9,541 nucleotides of DNA. It comes from Actinomycetes bacterium (GTDB taxonomy: Bacteria > Actinomycetota > Actinomycetes > Actinomycetales > Cellulomonadaceae). Below the pieces are notes generated by a model, which saw only the letters and a list, made by a program, of their open reading frames with translations, searched no databases and was not told the origin of the DNA. The translations under genes and the position numbers were made by a program. The stretch is from assembly GCA_023461115.1 (NCBI GenBank), contig JAEWOA010000130.1:1-9541 (forward strand), in the 5' to 3' direction. Shown here piece by piece: positions 1 through 7,871 of the stretch; position 1 is the first letter of the stretch; each line of letters begins with the position of its first letter.

Positions 1-2242
<2,242 letters not shown>

Positions 2243-2248
2243 GTTCTG

Positions 2249-2252
2249 CTCC
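2249..2252 (-). promoter_or_regulatory. Shine-Dalgarno GGAG deciding the gcvP start
   Basis: GGAG lies 6 nt before GTG 2242 and 12 nt before ATG 2236, so it favours the GTG. Between the end of the second glycine aptamer (2301) and this site there is GC-rich, pairing-prone sequence (CGCGCG and GCGCG arms near 2264-2280) but no T-run. This suggests that any riboswitch output acts on translation initiation, or through another terminator type, rather than by a classical intrinsic terminator. That last step is inference. Confidence 0.5.
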
Positions 2253-2300
2253 GGGGGTCGTCGACGCGCGGGCGCGCGCCGGACGGGCGTGGGCTCCCCG

Positions 2301-2519
2301 CTCTGTCATCCGCCGCGCATCACGACGACCTGAGAGTTTTGCCGGTCCGCCTTGAGCCTTCGGTCGGCTCCGGGGCGCGCCGGCTTGCACCGTCGGTGGG
2401 CCGGAGGTGAGCCGGCCGCTTTCCAGAGTTGCCTCGCCGTGGCGGTACAGGGGCCTGAGAGATTCCCGGGGAGGGTTGCTCCTTCGGCGCCCGCGCGTAT
2501 GCCGCGGGACTCTCCCGCC
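2301..2519 (-). promoter_or_regulatory. Tandem (two-aptamer) glycine riboswitch in the gcvP leader
   Basis: Read on the minus strand. Aptamer 1 (2519 to 2441) opens with GGCGGGAGAG, carries the hallmark CGCCGAAGGAGCAA near 2490-2477 and AATCTCTCAGGC near 2463-2452, and closes with CCGCC pairing back to GGCGG. A linker of about 12 nt follows (2440-2429). Aptamer 2 (2428 to 2301) opens with CTCTGGAAAG, contains ACCGAAGGCTCAAG and GCAAAACTCTCAGGT (2343-2329), and closes with GACAGAG, whose CAGAG pairs with the opening CTCTG. Aptamer 2 is about 128 nt against 79 nt, because of an extended GC-rich arm. Glycine aptamers of this type are known to control gcv operons, usually switching them on when glycine is abundant. 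Position directly before gcvP agrees. Confidence 0.93.
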
Positions 2520-2552
2520 ATGGTTCGAGCAGCGTGTTCAGTTAGCGCGCCC

Positions 2553-2558
2553 AGGCTA
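2553..2558 (-). promoter_or_regulatory. Candidate -10 box of the gcvP/riboswitch transcript
   Basis: On the minus strand TAGCCT fits the actinobacterial -10 pattern TANNNT. It would place the transcription start near 2546, about 27 nt before aptamer 1, giving a leader of roughly 300 nt that contains the whole riboswitch. I see no good -35 hexamer at 16-18 nt spacing, so the call rests on one motif plus position. Confidence 0.4.
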
Positions 2559-2607
2559 CCCCTTCCCGCGCCCACACCCGTGACCCACCCCACACACCGT
2601 CCCCGTC

Positions 2608-2635
2608 CCGCCCGGCCGGGCTGGCGGCCGGGCGG
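2608..2635. repeat. Perfect 10-bp inverted repeat in the gcvP/mog intergenic region
   Basis: CCGCCCGGCC (2608-2617) and GGCCGGGCGG (2626-2635) are exact reverse complements separated by 8 nt. The repeat sits in the 157-bp stretch between the candidate gcvP promoter and the mog start. It is not directly followed by a T-run in either direction (a plus-strand T-run at 2662-2666 is 26 nt away), so it looks less like a terminator than an operator or a remnant. In GC-rich DNA some such repeats arise by chance. The rest of the intergenic stretch shows no gene. Confidence 0.45.
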
Positions 2636-2703
2636 CTCGGGGCCCACGCGCTCGGGCACGGTTTTTCCTGGTGGACCGTGGGGTGGATCACCGGCGGGCA
2701 TGG

Positions 2704-2709
2704 CACGCT
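2704..2709 (+). promoter_or_regulatory. Weak candidate -10 box for the mog-moaE-moaA operon
   Basis: CACGCT keeps the two most conserved -10 positions (A at 2, T at 6) and ends exactly 6 nt before GTG 2716, which would make the mRNA leaderless. The T at position 1 is missing and no -35 is seen, so this is weak on its own. It is listed because two other genes in the window show the same 6-nt geometry with full TANNNT boxes. Confidence 0.25.
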
Positions 2710-2715
2710 GGCGGG

Positions 2716-3210
2716 GTGTCCTCCGAGTCTGCGCACCGGCCCACCGCGACCGTCGTGATCGTGTCCGACCGCAGCGCGGCCGGACTGCGGGAGGACCTGT
2801 CCGGGCCGGTCGCGGTCGAGCTGCTGCTGCAGGCGGGGTTCCACGTCCCGGCGCCCGTGATCGTGCCGGACGGGATCGAGCACGTGCGGGCCGCGATCAT
2901 CGAGGCCGGCCGGGCCGGAGCGCGGTTCGTCGTGACCGCGGGCGGCACCGGCGTGGCGCCGCGCGACCTCACCCCCGAGGCGACCAAGAGCCTGCTGGCG
3001 CGCGAGCTGCCCGGCATCCCCGAGCTGTTGCGGCGATCGTCGCCAGTCCCGCACGCCGCGCTCTCCCGCGGCCTCGCCGGCATCACCGACCACGGCGTGA
3101 TCGTGCTCAACCTGCCGGGCTCGCCGCGCGCGGTCGACGAGGGGCTCTCGGTCGTCCTGCCGTTGCTGCCGCACCTGCTCGACCAACTCGCGGGCGGGGA
3201 TCACCCGTGA
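2716..3210 (+). CDS. mog: MogA/MoaB-family molybdopterin adenylyltransferase
   Basis: This family adenylates molybdopterin to MPT-AMP, the substrate of MoeA. The product is 164 residues, normal for a stand-alone MogA/MoaB domain. Visible: an N-terminal strand TVVIVSDRS (12-20), REDLSGP with the conserved D-S-G (25-31), a PD pair (51-52), the MPT-binding loop TAGGTGVAPRDLTPEAT (74-90, with D84 matching the conserved acidic residue of MogA), and LSRGLAGI followed by LNLPGSP near the C-terminus. GTG 2716 is chosen because it directly precedes the conserved domain; an in-frame GTG at 2671 would add 15 residues of no family character. It is the first gene of the plus-strand Moco operon, and its stop overlaps the moaE start (GTGA at 3207-3210). 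Whether it is called MogA or MoaB cannot be settled here. Confidence 0.93.
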   Translation: MSSESAHRPTATVVIVSDRSAAGLREDLSGPVAVELLLQAGFHVPAPVIVPDGIEHVRAAIIEAGRAGARFVVTAGGTGVAPRDLTPEATKSLLARELPGIPELLRRSSPVPHAALSRGLAGITDHGVIVLNLPGSPRAVDEGLSVVLPLLPHLLDQLAGGDHP

Positions 3211-3620
3211 TCGCACGCATCACGGACCAGCCACTCGACCTGCAGTTTCACGTGAAACATGCCTCCGGGCCGCGCGCGGGCGCAGTCGCGACCTTCGTCG
3301 GGCTCGTCCGCGACCACGACCCCTCGGTCGACGGCGAGGTCGTCGGGCTCGAGTACAGCGCGCATCCGGACGCTACGGCGGTCCTCGAGCGCATCGCCGG
3401 CCAGGTCGCCGCGTCCGACGAGGTGCTCGGGCTCGCCGTCTCCCACCGCATCGGGTCGCTGCGCGTCGGCGAGGCCGCGATCGTCTGCGCGGTCGCGTCG
3501 GCGCACCGAGCGGCGGCATTCGCGGCCTGCCAACTGCTCGTCGAGACCGTGAAGTCCGAGCTGCCGGTCTGGAAGCGCGAGCTGCTCGCGGACGGCACGC
3601 ATCACTGGGTGGGGCTATGA
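3207..3620 (+). CDS. moaE: Molybdopterin synthase catalytic (large) subunit MoaE
   Basis: MoaE forms the MPT synthase heterotetramer with MoaD and moves two sulfurs from MoaD thiocarboxylate onto cyclic pyranopterin monophosphate. The product is 137 residues, a typical length. Recognisable: GAVATFVGLVRDHD (25-38), GLEYSAHP (47-54), VSHRIGSLRVGE (78-89), SAHRAAAF (98-105), and TVKSELPVWKRE (114-125). K116 and K123 match the pair of conserved lysines of the MoaE active site. The GTG start overlaps the mog stop by 4 nt and the stop overlaps the moaA start by 4 nt, so translation is probably coupled. Only a weak G-rich sequence precedes the start. Its partner moaD is not in this operon; it ends the opposing minus-strand operon about 1 kb downstream. 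Confidence 0.97.
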   Translation: MIARITDQPLDLQFHVKHASGPRAGAVATFVGLVRDHDPSVDGEVVGLEYSAHPDATAVLERIAGQVAASDEVLGLAVSHRIGSLRVGEAAIVCAVASAHRAAAFAACQLLVETVKSELPVWKRELLADGTHHWVGL

Positions 3621-4621
3621 GCCTCGTCGACAAGTTCGGGCGCGCACACCACGACCTGCGCATCTCCCTGACCGACCGCTGCTCGCTGCGTTGCACCTAC
3701 TGCATGCCCGCCGACGGCGTCCCGTGGCTCGCGCGCTCGACCATGCTCAGCACCGACGAGATCGTGCGCGTCGCGCGCGTCGGCGTGTCGCTCGGCATCA
3801 CCGAGATCCGGCTGACCGGCGGCGAGCCGCTGCTGCGCGTGGACGTCGTCGACGTGGTGCGGCGCCTCACCGCGCTCACCGGGCCTGCCGGCTCGCCCGA
3901 GGTCTCGCTGACCACCAACGCGCTCCGCCTCCCCGCCCTCGCGGCGCCCCTGCGCGACGCCGGGCTCAGCCGCGTCAACATCAGCCTCGACACACTCGAC
4001 CGCGCCCGGTTCCAGCAGCTCACGCGCCGCGACCGCCTCGTCGAGACGCTCGCGGGCATCGCCGCCGCCGACGCCGCCGGGCTGCACCCCGTCAAGCTCA
4101 ACGCGGTCGCGATGCGCGGAGTCAACGACGACGAGGTCGTCGCGCTCACCAAGTTCGCCGTGGACCACGGGTACCAGATGCGGTTCATCGAGCAGATGCC
4201 GCTCGACGGCGGGCACACCTGGGACCGCGTCGAGATGGTCACGCAGGCCGAGATCCTGGAGCGGCTGTCCGCGCAGTTCCAGCTCGACGAGGTGCCCGGG
4301 CGCGGCGCCGCGCCCGCCGAGCTCTGGACTGTCGACGGCGGACCAGCCACCGTCGGCGTCATCGCGTCCGTGACCGCGCCGTTCTGCGGCGCGTGCGACC
4401 GGCTCCGGCTCACCGCCGACGGGCAGCTCCGTGCGTGCCTGTTCTCGCAGTCCGAGGTGGACACCAGGGAGATCCTGCGGTCCGACGAGCCTGCGGCGGC
4501 CGTCGACGAGGCGATCGCGGACGCCTACCACCGGTGCCTCGCGGGCAAACGCGCAGGCCACGACATCGACGACCCGGCGTTCCTCCAGCCGCGGCGCCCG
4601 ATGAGCGCGATCGGCGGCTGA
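3617..4621 (+). CDS. moaA: GTP 3',8-cyclase MoaA (radical SAM)
   Basis: MoaA starts Moco synthesis by converting GTP to 3',8-cyclo-7,8-dihydro-GTP, which MoaC then turns into cyclic pyranopterin monophosphate. The product is 334 residues, the usual size. The radical-SAM cluster motif is C22-x3-C26-x2-C29 in TDRCSLRCTYCMP. LTGGEPLLR (66-74) is the SAM-binding GGE motif. The second, GTP-side Fe-S cluster is ligated by C257-x2-C260-x13-C274 in APFCGACDRLRLTADG. The protein ends in Gly-Gly, a feature known to be needed for MoaA function. ATG 3617 overlaps the moaE stop (ATGA). It is the last plus-strand gene, 72 bp from the convergent moaD. All key residues are intact. Confidence 0.98.
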   Translation: MSLVDKFGRAHHDLRISLTDRCSLRCTYCMPADGVPWLARSTMLSTDEIVRVARVGVSLGITEIRLTGGEPLLRVDVVDVVRRLTALTGPAGSPEVSLTTNALRLPALAAPLRDAGLSRVNISLDTLDRARFQQLTRRDRLVETLAGIAAADAAGLHPVKLNAVAMRGVNDDEVVALTKFAVDHGYQMRFIEQMPLDGGHTWDRVEMVTQAEILERLSAQFQLDEVPGRGAAPAELWTVDGGPATVGVIASVTAPFCGACDRLRLTADGQLRACLFSQSEVDTREILRSDEPAAAVDEAIADAYHRCLAGKRAGHDIDDPAFLQPRRPMSAIGG

Positions 4622-4684
4622 CGGCCGCGAGCGCTGGAGGTCCAGGTCGCCGCCCTCCGCGACGATCGGGGCCCGCGCTGTGGG

Positions 4685-4705
4685 GCGGGCGGCTCAGCCG
4701 CCCGC
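4685..4705. terminator. Candidate bidirectional terminator hairpin between moaA and moaD
   Basis: GCGGGCGGC (4685-4693) and GCCGCCCGC (4697-4705) form a perfect 9-bp GC stem with loop TCA. On the minus strand the loop is TGA, the moaD stop codon, and the 5' arm encodes its C-terminal Gly-Gly. No T-run follows on either strand, so it is not a classical intrinsic terminator; actinobacterial terminators often lack one. Its place at the meeting point of two convergent operons is the main argument. The rest of the 72-bp gap shows nothing further. Confidence 0.5.
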
Positions 4706-4930
4706 GAACGGGGGCAGCACGTCGAGCGTGCCACCGGGAGAGAGCGTGTCGTCGGGCGAGAGGCGACGGCCATCCGTGAGGAGCGCGCAGCGGGCGAGCA
4801 CACGGTCCAGGCTGGCTCCGTGCCGGCGCACGAGCTCGGCGCGGACGGCCTCCCCCGTCCCGGCCGGCACCTGCTCGGTGTCCACCCCGGCGGCCTCGGC
4901 GGCGGCGGCGAAGTAGCGGACGGTGATCAT
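4694..4930 (-). CDS. moaD: Molybdopterin synthase sulfur-carrier (small) subunit MoaD
   Basis: MoaD is a ubiquitin-fold sulfur carrier. Its C-terminal glycine is adenylated by MoeB, converted to a thiocarboxylate, and inserted into the MoaE active site. The product is 78 residues, normal for the family: MITVRYFAAAAEAAG at the N-terminus, then DTLSPGGTLDVLPPFAGG at the end with the obligatory terminal Gly-Gly. ATG 4930 is chosen because the beta-grasp fold begins at once (ITVRYFA); longer in-frame reading runs into the preceding gene. It is the last gene of the minus-strand operon, 7 nt after the DUF6457-like gene, with no clear Shine-Dalgarno, so translation may be coupled. Its stop codon lies in the loop of a strong hairpin. 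Confidence 0.96.
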   Translation of the reverse strand: MITVRYFAAAAEAAGVDTEQVPAGTGEAVRAELVRRHGASLDRVLARCALLTDGRRLSPDDTLSPGGTLDVLPPFAGG

Positions 4931-4937
4931 GCCCGGC

Positions 4938-5228
4938 TCACGCGTCCGCGGGGGCGTCGTCGTCGGACGCGTGCCAGGAGACGGCCTCGCGCTCGACGTC
5001 GTCGAGGAGCTCCGCGATCCGGCCCGGGTCAGCGCCGGCGGCGGCGAGCCCCGCGACGAACATCGTGACCGGCACCGCCGGGCGCGCGACACCGTGCGCG
5101 ACCTCCGACGACAGCGCCAGCAGCCGGTCGACGTCGATCAGCGAGCGCTCGACGCCGAGCACCTCGGCGATGTGGTCCACCCACTCGGGGAGGTCGGCGC
5201 CGGGCGCGCGCCGCGGGTCGTCACTCAT
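4938..5228 (-). CDS. Small DUF6457-like protein in the Moco operon
   Basis: A 96-residue acidic protein with no catalytic motif that I recognise. A helical middle part contains LLALSSEVAHGVARPAVPVTMFVAGLAAAG (about 36-65, key pattern AHGVARPAxPxT). This resembles the actinobacterial DUF6457 family, which from general knowledge occurs next to, or fused to, MobA-type nucleotidyltransferases. The function is unknown. The start ATG 5228 is well supported by AGGAG 6 nt upstream. It follows mobA by 21 nt and precedes moaD by 7 nt, so it is transcribed with Moco genes and is probably a MobA accessory or partner; that role is inference from context. No signal peptide or membrane segment is visible. 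Confidence 0.85.
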   Translation of the reverse strand: MSDDPRRAPGADLPEWVDHIAEVLGVERSLIDVDRLLALSSEVAHGVARPAVPVTMFVAGLAAAGADPGRIAELLDDVEREAVSWHASDDDAPADA

Positions 5229-5249
5229 GCGTGCTCCTTGATCGGTCCG

Positions 5250-6008
5250 TCACGGCTGATCCTGGCGCCGTCCGGCGGCGGAGGCGTCCGGCTCGGCCGT
5301 GGAAATCTGCGGCCGGGCGCCCAGTCGCTCGTCGAGCGCGGCCACGTCGGGCCAGGTGTCCGCGTCGCGGGAGACATCGTCGGGGTCCGGGATCCCGACG
5401 AGCCTGAGCCCTGCCAGGGCCCGGCGCATGGAGGCGCCGCGCACCTCGTCGAGCCCGGCGAGCGCCGCGACGAGCGCGTCCGTGCGGTAGGCCGCGACGA
5501 GGTGCTGCGGCGCCCCGTCCGCCGCGACGAGCCGCGCTCCGTCCACTCCAGGCGTGGACGCGGCCACGACGAGCGCGTCCACCACCTGCGCCGCCCGCGG
5601 CACATCACACGCGAGCACGACGACAACCCGAGCCCCCTCCCCTCCCCCGGGCGCCTCGCCACCCGCCCTGGACGTGAGGGTCGGTGTGGTCAGCGTGTGG
5701 AGGTGGGCCAGGCCCGCGGCGAGGCCGGCGACCGGGCCGCCGCCTGGAGGGTCCTCCAGGGTGCGCGGGATTCCGGGCCGCGCGTGTTGCTCAGGAGCGA
5801 CGAGGACCACATGGCGGGCGGCCGCCACCGCCGCCAGCGCGTGGTCCACCAGTGCGAGCCCGCCGACGACGACCTCCGGCTTGGCCACCGCGGGCCCCAG
5901 CCGGCGGCCCGCGCCACCGGCCAGCACGATCGCGTCGAACACCACCCGCGCGGCGCGGGGGCGGGGCGAGTCGTGGGCGCCGAGACCGTGCGCGGGGTGG
6001 GTGGGCAT
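5250..6008 (-). CDS. mobA: Molybdenum cofactor guanylyltransferase MobA
   Basis: MobA transfers GMP from GTP to Mo-molybdopterin, giving the (bis-)MGD cofactor of DMSO-reductase-family enzymes. The product is 252 residues against about 190-210 for typical MobA. Visible: the nucleotide-binding LAGGAGRRLG (29-38) with K43 in AVAKPE, GGGPVAGLAAGL (89-100), and ACDVP (133-137, the metal-binding Asp). Two parts explain the length: a 22-residue N-terminal leader before the fold, and a Gly/Thr-rich loop at about 103-126 before RVVVVLACDVP. ATG 6008 has no clear Shine-Dalgarno and follows moaC by 15 nt. Internal GTGs at 5945 and 5942 would remove the leader, so the start is uncertain. A GTP-specific partner of another NTP-transferase type cannot be fully excluded, but the operon argues for MobA. 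Confidence 0.92.
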   Translation of the reverse strand: MPTHPAHGLGAHDSPRPRAARVVFDAIVLAGGAGRRLGPAVAKPEVVVGGLALVDHALAAVAAARHVVLVAPEQHARPGIPRTLEDPPGGGPVAGLAAGLAHLHTLTTPTLTSRAGGEAPGGGEGARVVVVLACDVPRAAQVVDALVVAASTPGVDGARLVAADGAPQHLVAAYRTDALVAALAGLDEVRGASMRRALAGLRLVGIPDPDDVSRDADTWPDVAALDERLGARPQISTAEPDASAAGRRQDQP

Positions 6009-6023
6009 GGCGGGCAGGGCCGG

Positions 6024-6503
6024 TCAGGCGTCGGCGGGGCGGCGCCAGGGGCCGGACTTGCCGCCCGTCTTCGCCTCGAGGCGCACGTCGGCGATCCGCA
6101 CGGACTTGTCGAGGCCCTTGACCATGTCGACGATCGCGAGCGCGGCCACCGACACCGCGGTGAGCGCCTCCATCTCGACACCCGTCCGGTCGGCGGTGCG
6201 GACGGTCGCCGTGACGTCCACGCCCGAGTCGGTCACCGCGACATCGACGACAGCCCCGTGCACGCCGATGACGTGCGCCAACGGCAGCAGCTCGGGTGTC
6301 CGCTTGGCCGCCGCGATCCCCGCGATCCGCGCCACCGCGAGCACGTCCCCCTTAGGCACGGTCCCGTCGCGCAGCGCCGCGACGACCGCCGGCCCGCACT
6401 CCACCCGCCCGGACGCGGTCGCCGAGCGCACGGTCGGCGCCTTCTCGGTGACGTCGACCATCCGCGCATGGCCCGCGGCGTCGAGATGCGTGAAGTCGCT
6501 CAT
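6024..6503 (-). CDS. moaC: Cyclic pyranopterin monophosphate synthase MoaC
   Basis: MoaC converts the MoaA product 3',8-cH2GTP to cyclic pyranopterin monophosphate. The product is 159 residues, the standard length. Visible: ARMVDVTEKAPTVRSA (13-28), KGDVLAVARIAGIAAAKRT (51-69), LLPLAHVIGVHGAVVDV (72-88), GVEMEALTAVSVAALAIVDMVKGLDK (108-133), and a C-terminal KTGGKSG (145-151). H77, D126 and K129 fall at the places of the conserved active-site His, Asp and Lys. The usual PLCHPL reads PLAHVI here: His is kept, Cys and Pro are not. ATG 6503 overlaps the moeA stop (ATGA at 6500-6503) and has GGAGG (6514-6518) 10 nt upstream inside moeA. Its pathway partner moaA is in the opposing operon. Confidence 0.97.
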   Translation of the reverse strand: MSDFTHLDAAGHARMVDVTEKAPTVRSATASGRVECGPAVVAALRDGTVPKGDVLAVARIAGIAAAKRTPELLPLAHVIGVHGAVVDVAVTDSGVDVTATVRTADRTGVEMEALTAVSVAALAIVDMVKGLDKSVRIADVRLEAKTGGKSGPWRRPADA

Positions 6504-7783
6504 GTCAGGAATACCTCCAGAGGGTCGCCGGCGTGGACCTCGGCCACGTCCGCCGGCACAATCGCGAGTCCGTCGGCAAGCGCCAGGCGTGCGACGAGGT
6601 GCGAGCCGGACCCGCCCGACGAGGCCCGCCACACCGGCGCCGGGCCGCCGGTGGGCGCCATGGCAGACGCACCGGTCGACGCCACGCGCGCCTGGGTGGA
6701 CTCGTCGGTGTCCGTCGCGCTGGCCGGGGCGGCGCGCCGCAGCCGGATCGGCATGAGCTGGGCGCGGTCCGGTGGGGTGCGCCAGCCCTCGGCGGCGACG
6801 GCGGCGATCCGCGGCCGCTCCACCTCGTCGAGGCCCCGCATCCGCTGGATCGCCGGCCGCACGAACATCTCGAACGACGCGAACGTGCTCACCGGGTTCC
6901 CGGGCAGGGTCCAGATCGGAGTGCCGCCGGGCAGCCGGCCCAGGCCCTGCGGTTTGCCGGGCTGCACCGCGACGGGTAGGAACTCGACGCCCGTGAGCGC
7001 GGCCTTGACTACGTCGTACGCGCCCGCGCTGACGCCGCCGGAGGTGACGATCCCGTCGACCTGGCCGTCGAGCCCGGCGAGCAGCCCGAGCAGCGCGTCC
7101 ACCGAGTCGGCCACGGGTCCCAGCCGCACGGGCTCGGCGCCTGCGGCCTGCACCGCCGCAGCCAGGAGCCACGAGTTGGAGTCGTGGATGCGGCCGCGGC
7201 TGAGTGGCTCGCCGGGGGCCGCGAGCTCGTCGCCCGTCGAGATCACGGCGATCCGCGGCCGTCGTCGGACGGGCACGGTCGCCCGGCCGACGCCCGCGAG
7301 CGCCGCGATCTGCCCCGGCCCGACGAGCGCGCCGGCGGCGAGGATCAGGTCCCCGGGGGCGGCGTCGTCGCCCGCGGGGCGCACGTGCCGGCCGACGACG
7401 GCCGCGTCCCGGACGGCGACGGACTCCATCCCGGCGTCGGTGGCCTCGACCGGGACGACGCAGTCCGCGCCGGGGGGCATCGGAGCGCCGGTCATGATGC
7501 GCGCGGCCGTCCCGGCCTCGACGAACGGCTCGGCGGCCGACCCCGCGGGCAGGTCCGCCACCACGCGCAGCCGCACGGGGGCGTCGGCGCTGGCGCCCGC
7601 AACGTCACGAGCGCGGACCGCGTAGCCGTCCATCGCGGAGTTCGCCCACGCCGGCAACGGGGCGTCCGCGACGACGTCCTCGGCCAGCACACACCCCCGC
7701 GCGTCGGCCAGCCCGACCGCGACCACCGGCAGCGGCGACGCGAGCGCGAGTGCCGCCGCCCGATGTTCGTCGAGACTCCGCAC
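6500..7783 (-). CDS. moeA: Molybdopterin molybdenumtransferase MoeA
   Basis: MoeA uses MPT-AMP made by Mog and inserts molybdate to form Mo-molybdopterin. The product is 427 residues, close to the usual 400-420. Visible: NSAMDGYAVR (48-57), ARIMTGAPMPPGADCVVPVE (94-113), ISTGDEL (181-187), IHDSNS (199-204), VTSGGVSAGAYDVVK (246-260, the MPT-binding loop shared with Mog), and LPGNPVST (293-300). D52, T98 and D186/E187 sit in the conserved active-site motifs. A Ser/Thr/Ala-rich, Pro-containing stretch at about 350-390 enlarges the C-terminal domain IV. The start is GTG 7783, supported by GGAGG at 7789-7793 with a 5-nt spacer. It lies 88 bp after moeB on the same strand, with no clear terminator between, and overlaps moaC by 4 nt. 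Confidence 0.97.
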   Translation of the reverse strand: MRSLDEHRAAALALASPLPVVAVGLADARGCVLAEDVVADAPLPAWANSAMDGYAVRARDVAGASADAPVRLRVVADLPAGSAAEPFVEAGTAARIMTGAPMPPGADCVVPVEATDAGMESVAVRDAAVVGRHVRPAGDDAAPGDLILAAGALVGPGQIAALAGVGRATVPVRRRPRIAVISTGDELAAPGEPLSRGRIHDSNSWLLAAAVQAAGAEPVRLGPVADSVDALLGLLAGLDGQVDGIVTSGGVSAGAYDVVKAALTGVEFLPVAVQPGKPQGLGRLPGGTPIWTLPGNPVSTFASFEMFVRPAIQRMRGLDEVERPRIAAVAAEGWRTPPDRAQLMPIRLRRAAPASATDTDESTQARVASTGASAMAPTGGPAPVWRASSGGSGSHLVARLALADGLAIVPADVAEVHAGDPLEVFLT

Positions 7784-7871
7784 CCACGCCTCCTCACGCC
7801 CGCCGGTTCCGCGCCCGCGGACCCATCACCAGGCCCGATCCTTCCACGGCCCGTCAGCCCTCGAAGGTCCC

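Noticed and set aside
2642..2666. Intrinsic terminator or attenuator (GCCC/GGGC hairpin plus TTTTT) upstream of mog
   Set aside because: The stem is only 4 bp and is separated from the T-run by 4 nt. No promoter is recognised far enough upstream to give it a transcript to stop.
2559..2715. Moco riboswitch in front of the mog-moaE-moaA operon
   Set aside because: The stretch is short, I cannot recognise the Moco aptamer core in it, and the candidate mog promoter would leave no leader.
2352..3206. Upstream extension of the moaE frame back to 2352, giving a 422-residue protein
   Set aside because: The extension crosses the glycine riboswitch and the mog gene in another frame. Only the last 137 residues are MoaE; GTG 3207 with the GTGA overlap is the natural start.
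4923..7625. A 900-codon open frame on the plus strand across moaD, mobA, moaC and moeA
   Set aside because: It is antisense to five recognised genes, has the composition of a complementary-strand shadow, and no family match that I can see.
7784..7871. Separate promoter or terminator between moeB and moeA
   Set aside because: No TANNNT box with suitable spacing and no inverted repeat stands out. The GGGCC pieces there are direct, not inverted, repeats, so the genes are treated as one operon.
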